Shown: positions 7,216 to 18,405 of the stretch, piece by piece
Layout of the letters: each line of letters begins with the position of its first letter
Position numbering within the stretch: position 1 is the stretch's first letter
Assembly (NCBI GenBank): GCA_002067205.1
Contig: MVQL01000218.1
Coordinates: forward strand, 1 to 58,743
DNA from: Pelotomaculum sp. PtaB.Bin104
GTDB taxonomy: Bacteria; Bacillota; Desulfotomaculia; Desulfotomaculales; Pelotomaculaceae
DNA length: 58,743 bases
Direction of reading: 5' to 3'
The notes under the pieces: model-generated
What the model was told of the DNA's origin: nothing
Database searches by the model: none
Seen by the model: only the letters and a program-made list of their open reading frames with translations
Position numbers and translations under genes: made by a program

Positions 7216-7448
7216 GCTTTTTTGAAGATTCTTTTATCTCTATCCTTAACATGAGCATTACGGCCAGCTATGCAGCAATTGCTATTATTATCGCCCGTTT
7301 GATGGTGAAAAAGGCGCCCAAGGTCTTTTCCTATGTCCTCTGGAGTGTTTTGCTCTTTCGGCTTATTTGCCCGTTTAGCTTTTCCTCCGCGTTTAGCTTG
7401 CTGGGACTGATACAATCCACACAGGTTGGCTCGTCCTCTACCCAGTAG
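7212..7448 (+). pseudogene. Truncated BlaR1/MecR1-like (M56) sensor, N-terminal 78 aa
   Basis: Starts with an ATG overlapping the blaI stop. It contains two hydrophobic segments ('SITASYAAIAIIIARLMV' and 'FSYVLWSVLLFRLICPF'), the latter matching the W-x2-LL-R-L-x-CP-F-S pattern seen after the second membrane helix in BlaR1/M56 proteins. The protein then stops after 78 residues; the HExxH protease domain and the sensor domain of the usual 500-600 residues are gone. Sequence after the stop shows no continuation. Confidence 0.65.
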
Positions 7449-7505
7449 CCTGGAATGCAGCGAACATAACGCGGACGGTTAGTTAAGTTTTTTGTTAACT
7501 GATTA

Positions 7506-7514
7506 TGGTATAAT
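7506..7514 (+). promoter_or_regulatory. Extended -10 promoter for the DUF3160 gene
   Basis: TGGTATAAT is an extended -10 hexamer 64 bp before the ATG at 7578. The -35 position (AGTTTT region) is weak, as is common with extended -10 promoters. Confidence 0.5.
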
Positions 7515-7577
7515 TAGGGTTGAGTGGCATATATGACGATTGGGCGCCGAATATAAATAAATGATGAGGTGTGATAA

Positions 7578-9731
7578 ATGAAAAGATCATGGTTGCTCCT
7601 TTGCGGTTTATTGTTGCTCCTGCTCCTAGGCGCAATAAGCGGCTGTTCCAGCCAATCCGGGCAAGACGAAAAAGTGTCGCAGCAATTTTCTCAACCACCG
7701 GCGGTTATCGCTGCCGGTTTTGCCGATTATGAAGAAGTGCCGGTAAACATACGGCCTGCCGTACTTCCTTACTCGGTGGAACCTGGTCTGGGCAATATCA
7801 CCAACAAGGACATGTTTGAGCTGTCCCCGGCAGCTACAAGCCTCCTCATCAAAAACGGCTTTGTAGTGGTTCCCAACAAGTATGAAAAAGAGTTTTTTTC
7901 ACTATATGAAAGAAACCGCTACGAGCCGGTGCCGTTATTTGTAACCACCGATTCCGTACTCCATAACTACCACTTGTTTTTTGACCACCTGCTGCGGGTT
8001 GTGGAAACCGAAAAACTCGCCCCGGAGCTCCAAGAACTAAATAAAGCAATGCTGTCCCAGGCCCAAGAACAGTACGAATCTCTTAAGGGCACTGACTGGG
8101 AGAACGCCGCAAAAAGAAATATGGGCTTTTTTGCCGTGGCCGGCAAGCTTATGGATCCAAGTGTATCCGTTCCGTCAATAGTAAAAGATGTGGTAGCAAA
8201 GGAACTGGCTTTGATTGAAAACCACCAGGGTATCGCTGTTTCGCCCCTGATGAACGCCGGCGGTAGCGATGATCCTGTCAACGCTCTCCAAGAAGATTAC
8301 TCCCAGTACATACCCCGGGGGCATTACGAAAGGACGGAGCTGCTGCAAAACTATTTCAAATCCATGATGTGGTACGGCCGGTTGACCTTTCGCTTAAAGA
8401 GTGAAGATGAGACCAGGTCCGCCGTTTTAATTACTCTGGCCCTGAACCAGGGCAATAACAGGGCGAGCTGGGACAAGATCTATGCCCCCACCAACTTTTT
8501 TGTCGGTAAGAGTGATGACCTCTCTTATATTCAGTATAAGGAACTGATGGATGAAATTTACGGCCCGGACGCCGCTTTGGAGACGGTGGTTGCCAGCCCC
8601 GGGCAATGGCAGGCCTTTATCGAGGCGGCCGGCAAGTTAGCGCCCCCGGTAATAAACTCCATGCCGGTATTCGATGAAACGATACAGCCGGACCGGGAAG
8701 AAGAAATAAAAGGTTTTCGTTTCATGGGGCAGCGGTTTACCATGGACGCTTCTGTTTTCCAGCGCCTGATTTACCGGGAGGTCAAGGAAAACAGTCAGGG
8801 CCAGTGGAGAATGCTCCCCAAGGGACTGGACATTCCCGCTGCCATGGGCTCGGCGGAAGCTTATTCCATTCTGGATGCGATGGGTGAGACGGCTTACCGG
8901 GGCTACCCGGAAAACATGAGTAAAATAAAAACACATATTGCCGGTTTGAGCCAGGAGACCTGGACCCAGAACCTTTATTGGAGCTGGTTGTACACGCTAA
9001 AGACCCTGACCCAGGAAAAACCGTCAGGGTACCCTTCCTTTATGCGCAACCCGGCCTGGGCCAGAAAAGAACTCAATACCTATCTGGGCAGCTGGGCGGA
9101 ATTAAAGCATGACACCATTCTTTACGCCAAGCCGGTCTACGCTGAGGCGGGCGGCGGCGGAGGTAATATTGACGACCGCGGCTATGTTGAGCCCAACCCG
9201 GAGCTTTATGGCCGCCTGGCCTCGCTGGTGAAAATGACCAGGGACGGCCTTCTGGCGCGGGAACTGTTAAATGAGCGGGACCGGGTAAGCCTTGATCGCA
9301 TGGAGCAGCTGATCCTGGCTTTGAAAACTATTTCCGAGAAGGAATTGGCCAATACCCCTTTGACCGATGCGGAATATGATTTAATCCGCTCCTATGGCGC
9401 CCAACTGGAACACTTCTGGCTGGAGGCCCTGCGCGATGAGGGCATCGACCACCGCTCCGCCATCTATGACCGGCCGGCCGCCCTGGTGGCTGACGTGGCT
9501 ACCAATCCCAACGGCCAGGTGTTGGAGGAGGCGACCGGCAACGTGTTTGAGATTTACGCTGTTGTGCCGGTAGACGGCAAACTAAGGATTGCCCTGGGCG
9601 GTGTCTATTCCTATTACGAGTTTCCCTGGCCGCTCGAGGACCGGCTGACCGATGCCAAATGGCATAAAATGCTCAATGATGGGCAGGTTCCGCCGCTGCC
9701 GGCCTGGACCGATGCTTTTATGGCCCAGTGA
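7578..9731 (+). CDS. DUF3160 domain lipoprotein, 717 aa
   Basis: A large exported lipoprotein: a hydrophobic signal with lipobox 'GAISGC' (Cys23) and about 690 residues matching DUF3160. Recognisable stretches include 'VPNKYEKEFFSLYERNRYEPVPLFVTTDSVLHNYHLFFDHLLR' near 95-140, 'GYPSFMRNPAWARKELNTYLGSWAELKHDTILY' and 'GYVEPNPELYGRLASLV' in the C-terminal half. It is mostly helical and probably sits on the outer face of the membrane. Function unknown. The gene has its own extended -10 promoter and no operon partner; its GC content is clearly higher than that of the element that follows. Confidence 0.85.
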   Translation: MKRSWLLLCGLLLLLLLGAISGCSSQSGQDEKVSQQFSQPPAVIAAGFADYEEVPVNIRPAVLPYSVEPGLGNITNKDMFELSPAATSLLIKNGFVVVPNKYEKEFFSLYERNRYEPVPLFVTTDSVLHNYHLFFDHLLRVVETEKLAPELQELNKAMLSQAQEQYESLKGTDWENAAKRNMGFFAVAGKLMDPSVSVPSIVKDVVAKELALIENHQGIAVSPLMNAGGSDDPVNALQEDYSQYIPRGHYERTELLQNYFKSMMWYGRLTFRLKSEDETRSAVLITLALNQGNNRASWDKIYAPTNFFVGKSDDLSYIQYKELMDEIYGPDAALETVVASPGQWQAFIEAAGKLAPPVINSMPVFDETIQPDREEEIKGFRFMGQRFTMDASVFQRLIYREVKENSQGQWRMLPKGLDIPAAMGSAEAYSILDAMGETAYRGYPENMSKIKTHIAGLSQETWTQNLYWSWLYTLKTLTQEKPSGYPSFMRNPAWARKELNTYLGSWAELKHDTILYAKPVYAEAGGGGGNIDDRGYVEPNPELYGRLASLVKMTRDGLLARELLNERDRVSLDRMEQLILALKTISEKELANTPLTDAEYDLIRSYGAQLEHFWLEALRDEGIDHRSAIYDRPAALVADVATNPNGQVLEEATGNVFEIYAVVPVDGKLRIALGGVYSYYEFPWPLEDRLTDAKWHKMLNDGQVPPLPAWTDAFMAQ

Positions 9732-9865
9732 AAATAAAAAAGCGGGCCAGCGCTACTTTTTTTGAACCGGTGCCGTAGTAAACAGGGGTGGATTTACATG
9801 TATAAATGGAAAAGCAGTCCCTATTAGGAGCGGTCAGATAGGGATTTATAATTCCTGAAAAATTT

Positions 9866-9899
9866 GGCATAGTCGTTGAAATTCGGCTATGCCGTTTTT
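9866..9899. terminator. Bidirectional terminator between DUF3160 gene and recombinase
   Basis: GGCATAGtCG ... CGgCTATGCC forms a stem with a T5 run on the plus strand; on the minus strand it is followed by AAATTTTT. It serves convergent genes: DUF3160 (plus) and the recombinase (minus). Confidence 0.6.
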
Positions 9900-9902
9900 C
9901 GT

Positions 9903-11612
<1,710 letters not shown>

Positions 11613-11816
11613 CTACCTTGAAGAAGTCGAGTTGATTTCAGTGGGTTTATATGAACTATCTGAGAACTTTGAAAGGCTTTTTGCGTTGACTGTAATCAGT
11701 CGTTTCAGCTTGGAATATGCACTTTCCTTTGCTGAATCGCTTACTCGTGATTCCACCACATAGACCGTACCTCCGATATCGGATTTGGTTGTGCGGCTGT
11801 TACTTTGATTTTCCAT
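11613..11816 (-). CDS. TnpW family transposon-encoded protein
   Basis: A 67-residue protein starting at an ATG with GGAGGT six bases upstream. The core 'IGGTVYVVESRVSDSAKESAYSKLKRLI' matches the small TnpW-type proteins carried by clostridial serine-recombinase transposons. Its role is unknown; its position directly before the recombinase suggests expression with it. Confidence 0.75.
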   Translation of the reverse strand: MENQSNSRTTKSDIGGTVYVVESRVSDSAKESAYSKLKRLITVNAKSLSKFSDSSYKPTEINSTSSR

Positions 11817-11891
11817 ATCGTGACCTCCTGTCCGATGTTTTGAAGGAACTGGCACTGAGCCGAATTGATGACCCAGTACCTAATCCATTAT

Positions 11892-12791
11892 TTAAGCTTT
11901 TATTTGTAATATTTTCAGAGCATCCGGTTGAATTAGCTTGCCATCCAATCTTTCGTAAGCAGAAAACCCAATTTGCCCCTGCAATGCATATAACTCACTT
12001 AATTTTTTTATTGTTATTGGCTGACGCTCAATCAGCCAGTAGTATGATAAATCTCCAAATACAATGCTTTTCGCTCCTGCAGATACTGTAGGCATATATG
12101 GAGAGGTAACTACAGGCTTTCCGAAGATGGTGTTATCTGAAGAATTCCACAGATAACTGCCGCTTGTATCTTTAAGGGTTCTAAGAAGCATGGCTGTATT
12201 ATCATGCATGATAAATACAGCGTTATTTCGGTATTCATCTTTTAATGAAAAATACAGAGAGATAATCTCATCAAAAGAGATGGTAGCACTATCTGCTGTA
12301 GTTACATCTGCGTCTGCCGTAAGGATCCCTGTTGGCTGAGTTGTGCCATTTCCATTAAATAATGCATTTTCCTCAGCCTTGCCAAAACGCTTCGCAAAAT
12401 CACCCATCAGATATTTTTCAAGATTAAAGTTCATATCGGTGACGAATGAGCGGTTTAGCTTGACAAGAGATGCCAGCTTGTATGATTTCACCAGAAACTG
12501 TGTAAATGTATCGGCACTTTCGGGGATTGGATCTCCGTCTTCAACCCAATCTGCTGTACCTGTTGAAGATACCGCTTGAATTTTACCTTCTGCAGAATAT
12601 AGATTGATAACAGTAGCAAATCTGCGGAATATATTCTCCTTGGATAGAGCAGTGTTAAAGCCTTCTCTGAACTCATCTGGTGCGACATAGGATCCTACAT
12701 TATCAAAGCCCTCGCTTAGATTTTGATTGTTTTCTTCTTTTCCTTTCATAACATTCCAAAACGCTCTATTATAAGTTGTTGATGTTGCCAT
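11892..12791 (-). CDS. HK97-fold major capsid protein (orphan)
   Basis: A 299-residue phage-type major capsid protein: N-terminal arm, then 'IQAVSSTGTADWVEDGDPIPESADTFTQFLVKSYKLASLVKLNRSFVTD' (about 72-120) and 'ENALFNGNGTTQPTGIL' (about 141-157), both standard in gp5-like proteins. A GGAGG site precedes the ATG. It starts directly at the mature coat region without the roughly 100-residue delta/scaffold segment of HK97 gp5, and no protease, portal or terminase lies nearby. So it may form a shell for a satellite element or have another function. Confidence 0.88.
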   Translation of the reverse strand: MATSTTYNRAFWNVMKGKEENNQNLSEGFDNVGSYVAPDEFREGFNTALSKENIFRRFATVINLYSAEGKIQAVSSTGTADWVEDGDPIPESADTFTQFLVKSYKLASLVKLNRSFVTDMNFNLEKYLMGDFAKRFGKAEENALFNGNGTTQPTGILTADADVTTADSATISFDEIISLYFSLKDEYRNNAVFIMHDNTAMLLRTLKDTSGSYLWNSSDNTIFGKPVVTSPYMPTVSAGAKSIVFGDLSYYWLIERQPITIKKLSELYALQGQIGFSAYERLDGKLIQPDALKILQIKA

Positions 12792-12823
12792 AATCCTTTA
12801 CCTCCTAAATTAAAATGGATTGT

Positions 12824-12837
12824 GGGGTATATACCCC
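12824..12837. repeat. Perfect palindrome GGGGTATATACCCC upstream of the capsid gene
   Basis: A 14-bp palindrome 33 bp upstream of the capsid start, within a 270-bp non-coding gap. It could be an operator; the binding protein is unknown. Confidence 0.4.
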
Positions 12838-13064
12838 GTTTGAAACCGCGTTTTTTTACGCGTTGCCCCACGCCCGTTGTCCAGATGAAAAGGTGTGGAG
12901 ATTTGACCTCCCCTAGGGGGTAGGTATTAACACATGGGGTTGTTTCAGTGTTTTTTGTGGTTTTAAGCTTTGTAGCAAGATGTAGCAGGTAAAAACTAAA
13001 TTCTCTATACGAGAGCGATTTTTTATATAACCTGTTTTTCTTGCTACAAGCTGCTACACTGTGT

Positions 13065-15389
13065 TTAAATAAGAAAAAATTCTTCTTCTGTCAGCTTATA
13101 TCCGATAAGCATTGTGGTCATTCCACCACCAGAACGTGGTCGTTTCCGTTCTACACGGGCGATAGCTGTTAATGCTTGTTTGAAGTTTCTTGCATTCTCT
13201 GAATAACATCCATTGGCACTGCACCAACGCTGATACCGGGCATACACTTCGGATGTCCGCACCTCACTGTTGGGACTTTTTTCCAAGGCATCCTCGAAAA
13301 ATAATGCTATTTTATCGCTGTCACGCTTATAAGCCTCCGTTGCTGTCTTAACGGAATCAGGTAAAGTCAAGCCTTCCTTTTTTAACAGCTGATAGCCTTC
13401 AATTAGCCAGTTAAGGATAGCACTCTGATTCTTCGATTTGGCGAATTCACGTTTTAGGTTTTTATCCTGCTCGCTTTCATCAAAGTGTCGTTCAAAAGGG
13501 ATAATCACCACTCTGCCACTGGAAAACAGCGTCATATCCGTAATAATGGGCAGATAATTGGTGTTGATATACAGCTTAAACTTTGGCGAAAAGTCAAAAG
13601 AATTCTCATGTAGAAACCTTGCATTGATGGTGTCACCACCTGTCATGCTTTTTACCTGTGCAGCATTTAGGACAAGTCCTCTGCTAGGTTCGGAGATATT
13701 TACATAGCGTACTCCTGCAAGCCGGGCAATATCTTCACTTGGACTTGAACTGTTATTGTTCTTTTTCAGACTGATAGTCTCTGGCCTTGCGGTACAGCCA
13801 TAACTGCCCAATACCTTAAGAATGCTCTCACATAGCGTACCTTTACCATTTCGAGTTGTAGCACCATAGAGAACAAACAGGCATTCGTACCGAGTATCTC
13901 CGCTGATACTGTAGCCAAAGGCTTTTTGGAGGAATTTTGCCTTTTCCTCATCTCCGCTCATAATCTCATGAATAAATCTATCCCATCGCTCGCTTTTTGC
14001 CTCCGGGTCATATTTAACACCAGATATCTTTGTAAGTCTGTCCTCGCTGTTGTGGGGACGAAAATCCATAGACATTAAAAACAATGTTCCATTGGCACAG
14101 TTGAGCATAAGAGGGTCTTGGTCAAATTCAGCCATTGATATGGGATATACGCTCTGTGCATCCTTAAGTACCGTTTCCCTGTATCTTCTTGACTGCCACT
14201 TTCGGCAATAGTCAATGTATGCCTTTCTTTGATGTTCATCCTGAATAGTCAAAGCATAGGTTAGCAGTTGATTAGCCAATGATTTACACATTTCCATCAC
14301 TTTGAGATTGCCGACATCAGGAATCCAAATGCCATTCTCATAGCAAAACCACATCTTCCTTTCGGGAACAAAGCGAGCTAAAGATTTATAATAATCAGCA
14401 AACAGCCTGCTTGCCCCAATATCCGTCCAAGGGTAGCGATCGTTACTCTCAGGCTTAAAGTCAGTAAGAGAACATTCACCAAAATCTTCTGTAGCTGATG
14501 AACGCTTGCCACCTGGTTTATATATTTCAGTAGCATTTGCGATAGCTTTTTCTATGGTTATCATTCCATAACTGCTGCCGGACTGTAGTCTATTCCATTT
14601 ATCTCGCATTAAGCCGCTTTTTCGGAAAAGTCTGTCCATCTGTCCAATATCCCTGCCACACCAAAATGCCAGCATACCGCAAAGTGCCAAATCAGCTTCA
14701 CTGGCAGAAGCATAGCCTGATGTATCCCCTTGCCATAATGCTTTGAACCTTTCTCCGTTTGCCGATTTTAAAGCCTTCTCAATAACAGACTTGTCAGACA
14801 GATAGGATTGACTTTCTGTATCCAGAAGTTGCTTCACAGGGGTAGGACGCAGCATATACTTGTCTAGTATCATCTGTAGTTCATTCGATTTCTCCGGTAT
14901 ATCACCATTTGCATACACATTGCCTGTTATGGTAACAAATCGGTTTGTTGCTTCAGCCACATAGACCTCAACTCCCAGCTTTCTGTTGTTGATATAGTAT
15001 TTTGTTTTGTCAAAGTTATAGCCAGTGGCCTTAAAGAAAATATGAAGCCCTTTTCCAGATGGACTGTGTTCCATATAGCAACCACTAAAAGCCTCTACAA
15101 CATTTTGGGCAACAGGCTTAAGCTTACCGCTGCTATCAAAGCAATCATCTAAGTCGATAACACATATGTCATTACCCACCAAAAATCCGATACCGTCATA
15201 ATCACTTATAGCAGCTACCGCCGAATTAAAATCTTTAAATGTACCACGTTGATTTGGTTTTGCCCTTTTTCCTGTTACTGGGTTATAGGGAACTTTGGTT
15301 TTTCTACCACTTCGTTCTTCATATTTCCAACAGCAAAACTGTGGCTTATCTTTAAGCTTCTGTGGCAAGTTATCATATTTTGTTTTCAG
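13065..15389 (-). CDS. Phage/plasmid primase-helicase, P4/D5 type
   Basis: A 774-residue replication protein. The N-terminal part is a primase-polymerase-like domain ('ICVIDLDDCFDSSG', 'GCYMEHSPSGKGLHIFFKATGYNF'; about 70-160). The C-terminal half is a D5/P4 superfamily 3 helicase with Walker A 'YGATTRNGKGTL' and 'INTNYLPIITDMTLFSSGRVVIIPF'. I extend the start to the CTG at 15387-15389 because GGAGGTG lies six bases upstream; the TTG seven codons later has no ribosome site. It would let the element replicate autonomously. Confidence 0.88.
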   Translation of the reverse strand: MKTKYDNLPQKLKDKPQFCCWKYEERSGRKTKVPYNPVTGKRAKPNQRGTFKDFNSAVAAISDYDGIGFLVGNDICVIDLDDCFDSSGKLKPVAQNVVEAFSGCYMEHSPSGKGLHIFFKATGYNFDKTKYYINNRKLGVEVYVAEATNRFVTITGNVYANGDIPEKSNELQMILDKYMLRPTPVKQLLDTESQSYLSDKSVIEKALKSANGERFKALWQGDTSGYASASEADLALCGMLAFWCGRDIGQMDRLFRKSGLMRDKWNRLQSGSSYGMITIEKAIANATEIYKPGGKRSSATEDFGECSLTDFKPESNDRYPWTDIGASRLFADYYKSLARFVPERKMWFCYENGIWIPDVGNLKVMEMCKSLANQLLTYALTIQDEHQRKAYIDYCRKWQSRRYRETVLKDAQSVYPISMAEFDQDPLMLNCANGTLFLMSMDFRPHNSEDRLTKISGVKYDPEAKSERWDRFIHEIMSGDEEKAKFLQKAFGYSISGDTRYECLFVLYGATTRNGKGTLCESILKVLGSYGCTARPETISLKKNNNSSSPSEDIARLAGVRYVNISEPSRGLVLNAAQVKSMTGGDTINARFLHENSFDFSPKFKLYINTNYLPIITDMTLFSSGRVVIIPFERHFDESEQDKNLKREFAKSKNQSAILNWLIEGYQLLKKEGLTLPDSVKTATEAYKRDSDKIALFFEDALEKSPNSEVRTSEVYARYQRWCSANGCYSENARNFKQALTAIARVERKRPRSGGGMTTMLIGYKLTEEEFFLI

Positions 15390-16149
15390 TTATTTCACCT
15401 CCTTGCCTTTTATAAATGACCCGAAACGCTACTGTTCCAGAGGGTTTGCCTTGTTTGACACAACCTCGTTATCTTTCAAGGAATACGCTCGGAATTATCG
15501 TCATGGCATATTCTGCTTGAAGTATCTCTTGCATTTCGGGATATTCAGTTGTCAAGGAGCAGTGAGAGAAAACTATGCTTTCTTTTGTAGTGCATAAGAA
15601 AGGCAAATCCACAGAGTATTTTTAAGGCAATTTCCTCTCATCATGCACAAGATACAAGCCTGCAGTTTGAGTACCGGAACAAATATTTCTGTGCATTGCT
15701 TTCCTTTACTAATAGCCGAAATTATTAACCCCTTAGCTAAATGTCACAACAAATAGCTAACTCTAAGGTCATGCAAAGTATTTTTCCCTCACCTTATAGC
15801 CTTGGTAGGGCACATTAGTTGAGGATTTTCTAAAAATATTTTTCTTTCTCATTCATAAGCGAATAATTCTATTGATTCGAATGCCTAAAACAAAAAACAG
15901 CCTGTCTTTTTTCTAAGGTAAAGACGGCTGTAATGCTTATGCTTTTGCTCAAATTTGAGCGGAAGCGATATTAAGTTTGAGAAGGCTGAATGCTGTAGTT
16001 TTGGATTTTTCAATTATACTTTTCGACTTTTTTGTCTAAAAGCTTTGATTCGAACATCTTAAGATAAATGCGTAAATAGAAAAATGTGATTGAAACAGAT
16101 GGAAATTGATGTGAGATTAAAAATTTATACTGTTTATAGCGTGTTTTTG
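15390..16149. other. Non-coding stretch between replication and restriction modules
   Basis: No supported gene. An imperfect hairpin (15898-15909 with 15920-15930) is followed on the minus strand by TTTTTTG and looks like a terminator, although no minus-strand gene is seen upstream of it. The stretch separates divergent modules and may hold an origin or transfer site, but I see no iterons. Confidence 0.4.
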
Positions 16150-16158
16150 TGATATAAT
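16150..16158 (+). promoter_or_regulatory. Extended -10 promoter of the restriction-modification operon
   Basis: TGATATAAT lies 27 bp before the XRE regulator start, followed by GGGAGGTG as ribosome site. No good -35 is visible. Confidence 0.5.
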
Positions 16159-16185
16159 TATTAATATTTGTGGGAGGTGCAAAAA

Positions 16186-16425
16186 ATGGCAATACATTAT
16201 AACAAGCTATGGAAGTTACTAATTGATAAGAATATGAAAAAGAAAGATTTGCAACGCCTTTCCGGTGTTAGCTCGGCAACTATCACAAAGCTTGGCAGAA
16301 ACGAAAATGTAAATACAGAAATACTTCAAAAAATATGCACAGCTTTAGAATGTGACATTTGTGATATTTTAGAGTTTGTACCTGATAAAATTGAGAAAGG
16401 CAAGGTGAATGATAACAATGATTAA
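16186..16425 (+). CDS. XRE family regulator of the type III R-M operon
   Basis: A 79-residue Cro/CI-type helix-turn-helix protein ('MKKKDLQRLSGVSSATITKLGRNENVNTEILQKICTALECDICDIL'). ATG at 16186 with GGGAGGTG seven bases upstream. It overlaps the start of the methyltransferase gene, so both are co-transcribed. It is likely a controller protein that times methylase and nuclease expression. Confidence 0.85.
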   Translation: MAIHYNKLWKLLIDKNMKKKDLQRLSGVSSATITKLGRNENVNTEILQKICTALECDICDILEFVPDKIEKGKVNDNND

Positions 16426-18391
16426 GGATATTATGAATGCCAATGATAGTGCAACACCGAACAGTCGAGAAATGGCTGTATTAAAAGAAAATTTCCCCTC
16501 ATGTTTTAAGGCAGATGGGTCCTTTGATATTGAACGGTTTAAGGAATTTTTAAGTGATAAGATTGCTGTCACAGGAGAGGGTTATGAACTCAAGTTTTTA
16601 GGAAAAAATTATGCCCGATTGCTGGCTTCAATTGATACTACAACTGTTGTCGTACCAGACGAGGAACATAACTCAAAATCAGAAAACATGAACAGTGAAA
16701 ACATCTACATAAGCGGAGATAATCTTGATGGATTGAAGCATCTCTTGAAGTCTTATTCACGTCAAGTTAAATGCATTTATATTGATCCTCCTTATAACAC
16801 TGGAACAGATGGATTTGTGTATAATGATCAGTTCAATTTTACTGTGGAAGAGCTTTCGGAAAAACTAAGTATTAGGGAAGAACATGCAGAACGTATTTTA
16901 GACTTAACAAAGCGTAGTTCGGCATCGCATTCAGCATGGTTAATGTATATGTATCCTCGACTTTTGCTTGCTCGTGATTTATTAACCGATGATGGAGTGA
17001 TATTTATATCGATTGATGACAATGAACAGGCAAATCTTAGATTGTTGTGTGATGATGTTTTTGGCGAAGAAAACTTTGTAGCACAACTCATTGTAACTGT
17101 GAAACCAGAAGGTCGTCGTTATGGTTATTTTGCTAAAACTCATGATTACGCAACCGTATATTGTAAAAACTCGGCAACACTAAACTTAAACGAAATTGAA
17201 GTAGATGGTGCAGAATATCAGTATTTTGATAATGTTGGTGGTTTTAATCTGAAGGGATTACGCAATAGGAATGTACAAGCTTTTAATTCATCTAATCGTC
17301 CTAATCTACGCTACCCATTTTATGTTAACATATCAAATCCAGATAAAAATGGCTTGTGTTCGGTCAGTACAACACCGAAAGCAGGTTGGGTTGAAGTATT
17401 GCCAAGCACAATAAATGGATTAGAAAGTGTTTGGCGCTGGGGGAAAGCTAGATCTACTCATTTTTCATCTGAATTAGTAGCATATAGAGGTAATGACAAT
17501 GAAATTAGAATATTTCAAAAAGAAAGAAAGTTAACTCAGACGGCAAAAACAGTGCTAAAAATCACTGAAGAAAATGAGTATAATTGCTTACTCGAAGATA
17601 AAGATATTATTTCGAATAAAGGTACTAAGGAAGTACAAGAGATACTAGGCAAAGGAATATTCGACTTTCCTAAGCCTTTAAAGTTAATTGAAACATTTAT
17701 TAGCATTGGAACAAATGATGATGATATAATATTAGATTTCTTTTCTGGCTCCGCAACTGCGGCTCATGCAGTCATGAAACTCAATGCCGAAGATGGAGGT
17801 AATCGTAAATTCATTATGGTTCAATTGCCTGAAAAAGTTAAAGAAGGAAGCGAGGCAGAAAAAGCTGGCTTTAACACCATAGATCAGATTGGTATAGAAC
17901 GTATTAATAGAGCAGCAAAAGCTATAAAGGAAGATTTTCCAGACACTAAGGTAGATCTCGGTTTTAGGCACTTTATTCTTGCTGAGCCTGAGCAAAACAC
18001 TCTAGACAAGCTTGAAAAGTTTGACCCTACTGAAAATAAATTATTTGCTGACAAAGACATTCTTAGTGATTTTGGAAAACCTACCGTCCTTGCAACGTGG
18101 CTTGTTAGAGATGGATATGGACTTACAGCAGATGCTGAGGAGTTAAATTTTGCTGGATACAATGGCTATTATATAGGAAAACATCTTTACCTAATTGACC
18201 CGGAATTGTCTAATAAGGCGATTGAAGCCATTGTAGTAAAATATGAAACTGACGGTAGCTTTAATCCTGAGAATGTGGTGTTATTCGGTTATAGTTTTAC
18301 ATGGACGGAAATGGAAGCTTTAAAAATTAATTTAAAACGGTTGAAGGATACAGAGAAAAACTTGCGTATCAACTTCGATATCCGTTATTGA
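16418..18391 (+). CDS. mod: Type III restriction-modification DNA methyltransferase (Mod)
   Basis: 657 residues. The beta-class amino-methyltransferase order is visible: motif IV DPPYNTG (about 123-129) before the SAM-binding motif 'ILDFFSGSATAAHAVMKLN' (about 440-458). Between them lies a target-recognition region. It modifies adenine in one strand of an asymmetric site and forms a complex with Res. An ATG three codons upstream is possible; the chosen ATG gives better spacing to AAGGTG. The following res gene starts 14 bp after the stop. Confidence 0.9.
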   Translation: MIKDIMNANDSATPNSREMAVLKENFPSCFKADGSFDIERFKEFLSDKIAVTGEGYELKFLGKNYARLLASIDTTTVVVPDEEHNSKSENMNSENIYISGDNLDGLKHLLKSYSRQVKCIYIDPPYNTGTDGFVYNDQFNFTVEELSEKLSIREEHAERILDLTKRSSASHSAWLMYMYPRLLLARDLLTDDGVIFISIDDNEQANLRLLCDDVFGEENFVAQLIVTVKPEGRRYGYFAKTHDYATVYCKNSATLNLNEIEVDGAEYQYFDNVGGFNLKGLRNRNVQAFNSSNRPNLRYPFYVNISNPDKNGLCSVSTTPKAGWVEVLPSTINGLESVWRWGKARSTHFSSELVAYRGNDNEIRIFQKERKLTQTAKTVLKITEENEYNCLLEDKDIISNKGTKEVQEILGKGIFDFPKPLKLIETFISIGTNDDDIILDFFSGSATAAHAVMKLNAEDGGNRKFIMVQLPEKVKEGSEAEKAGFNTIDQIGIERINRAAKAIKEDFPDTKVDLGFRHFILAEPEQNTLDKLEKFDPTENKLFADKDILSDFGKPTVLATWLVRDGYGLTADAEELNFAGYNGYYIGKHLYLIDPELSNKAIEAIVVKYETDGSFNPENVVLFGYSFTWTEMEALKINLKRLKDTEKNLRINFDIRY

Positions 18392-18405
18392 TTGGAGGGT
18401 ATGTT

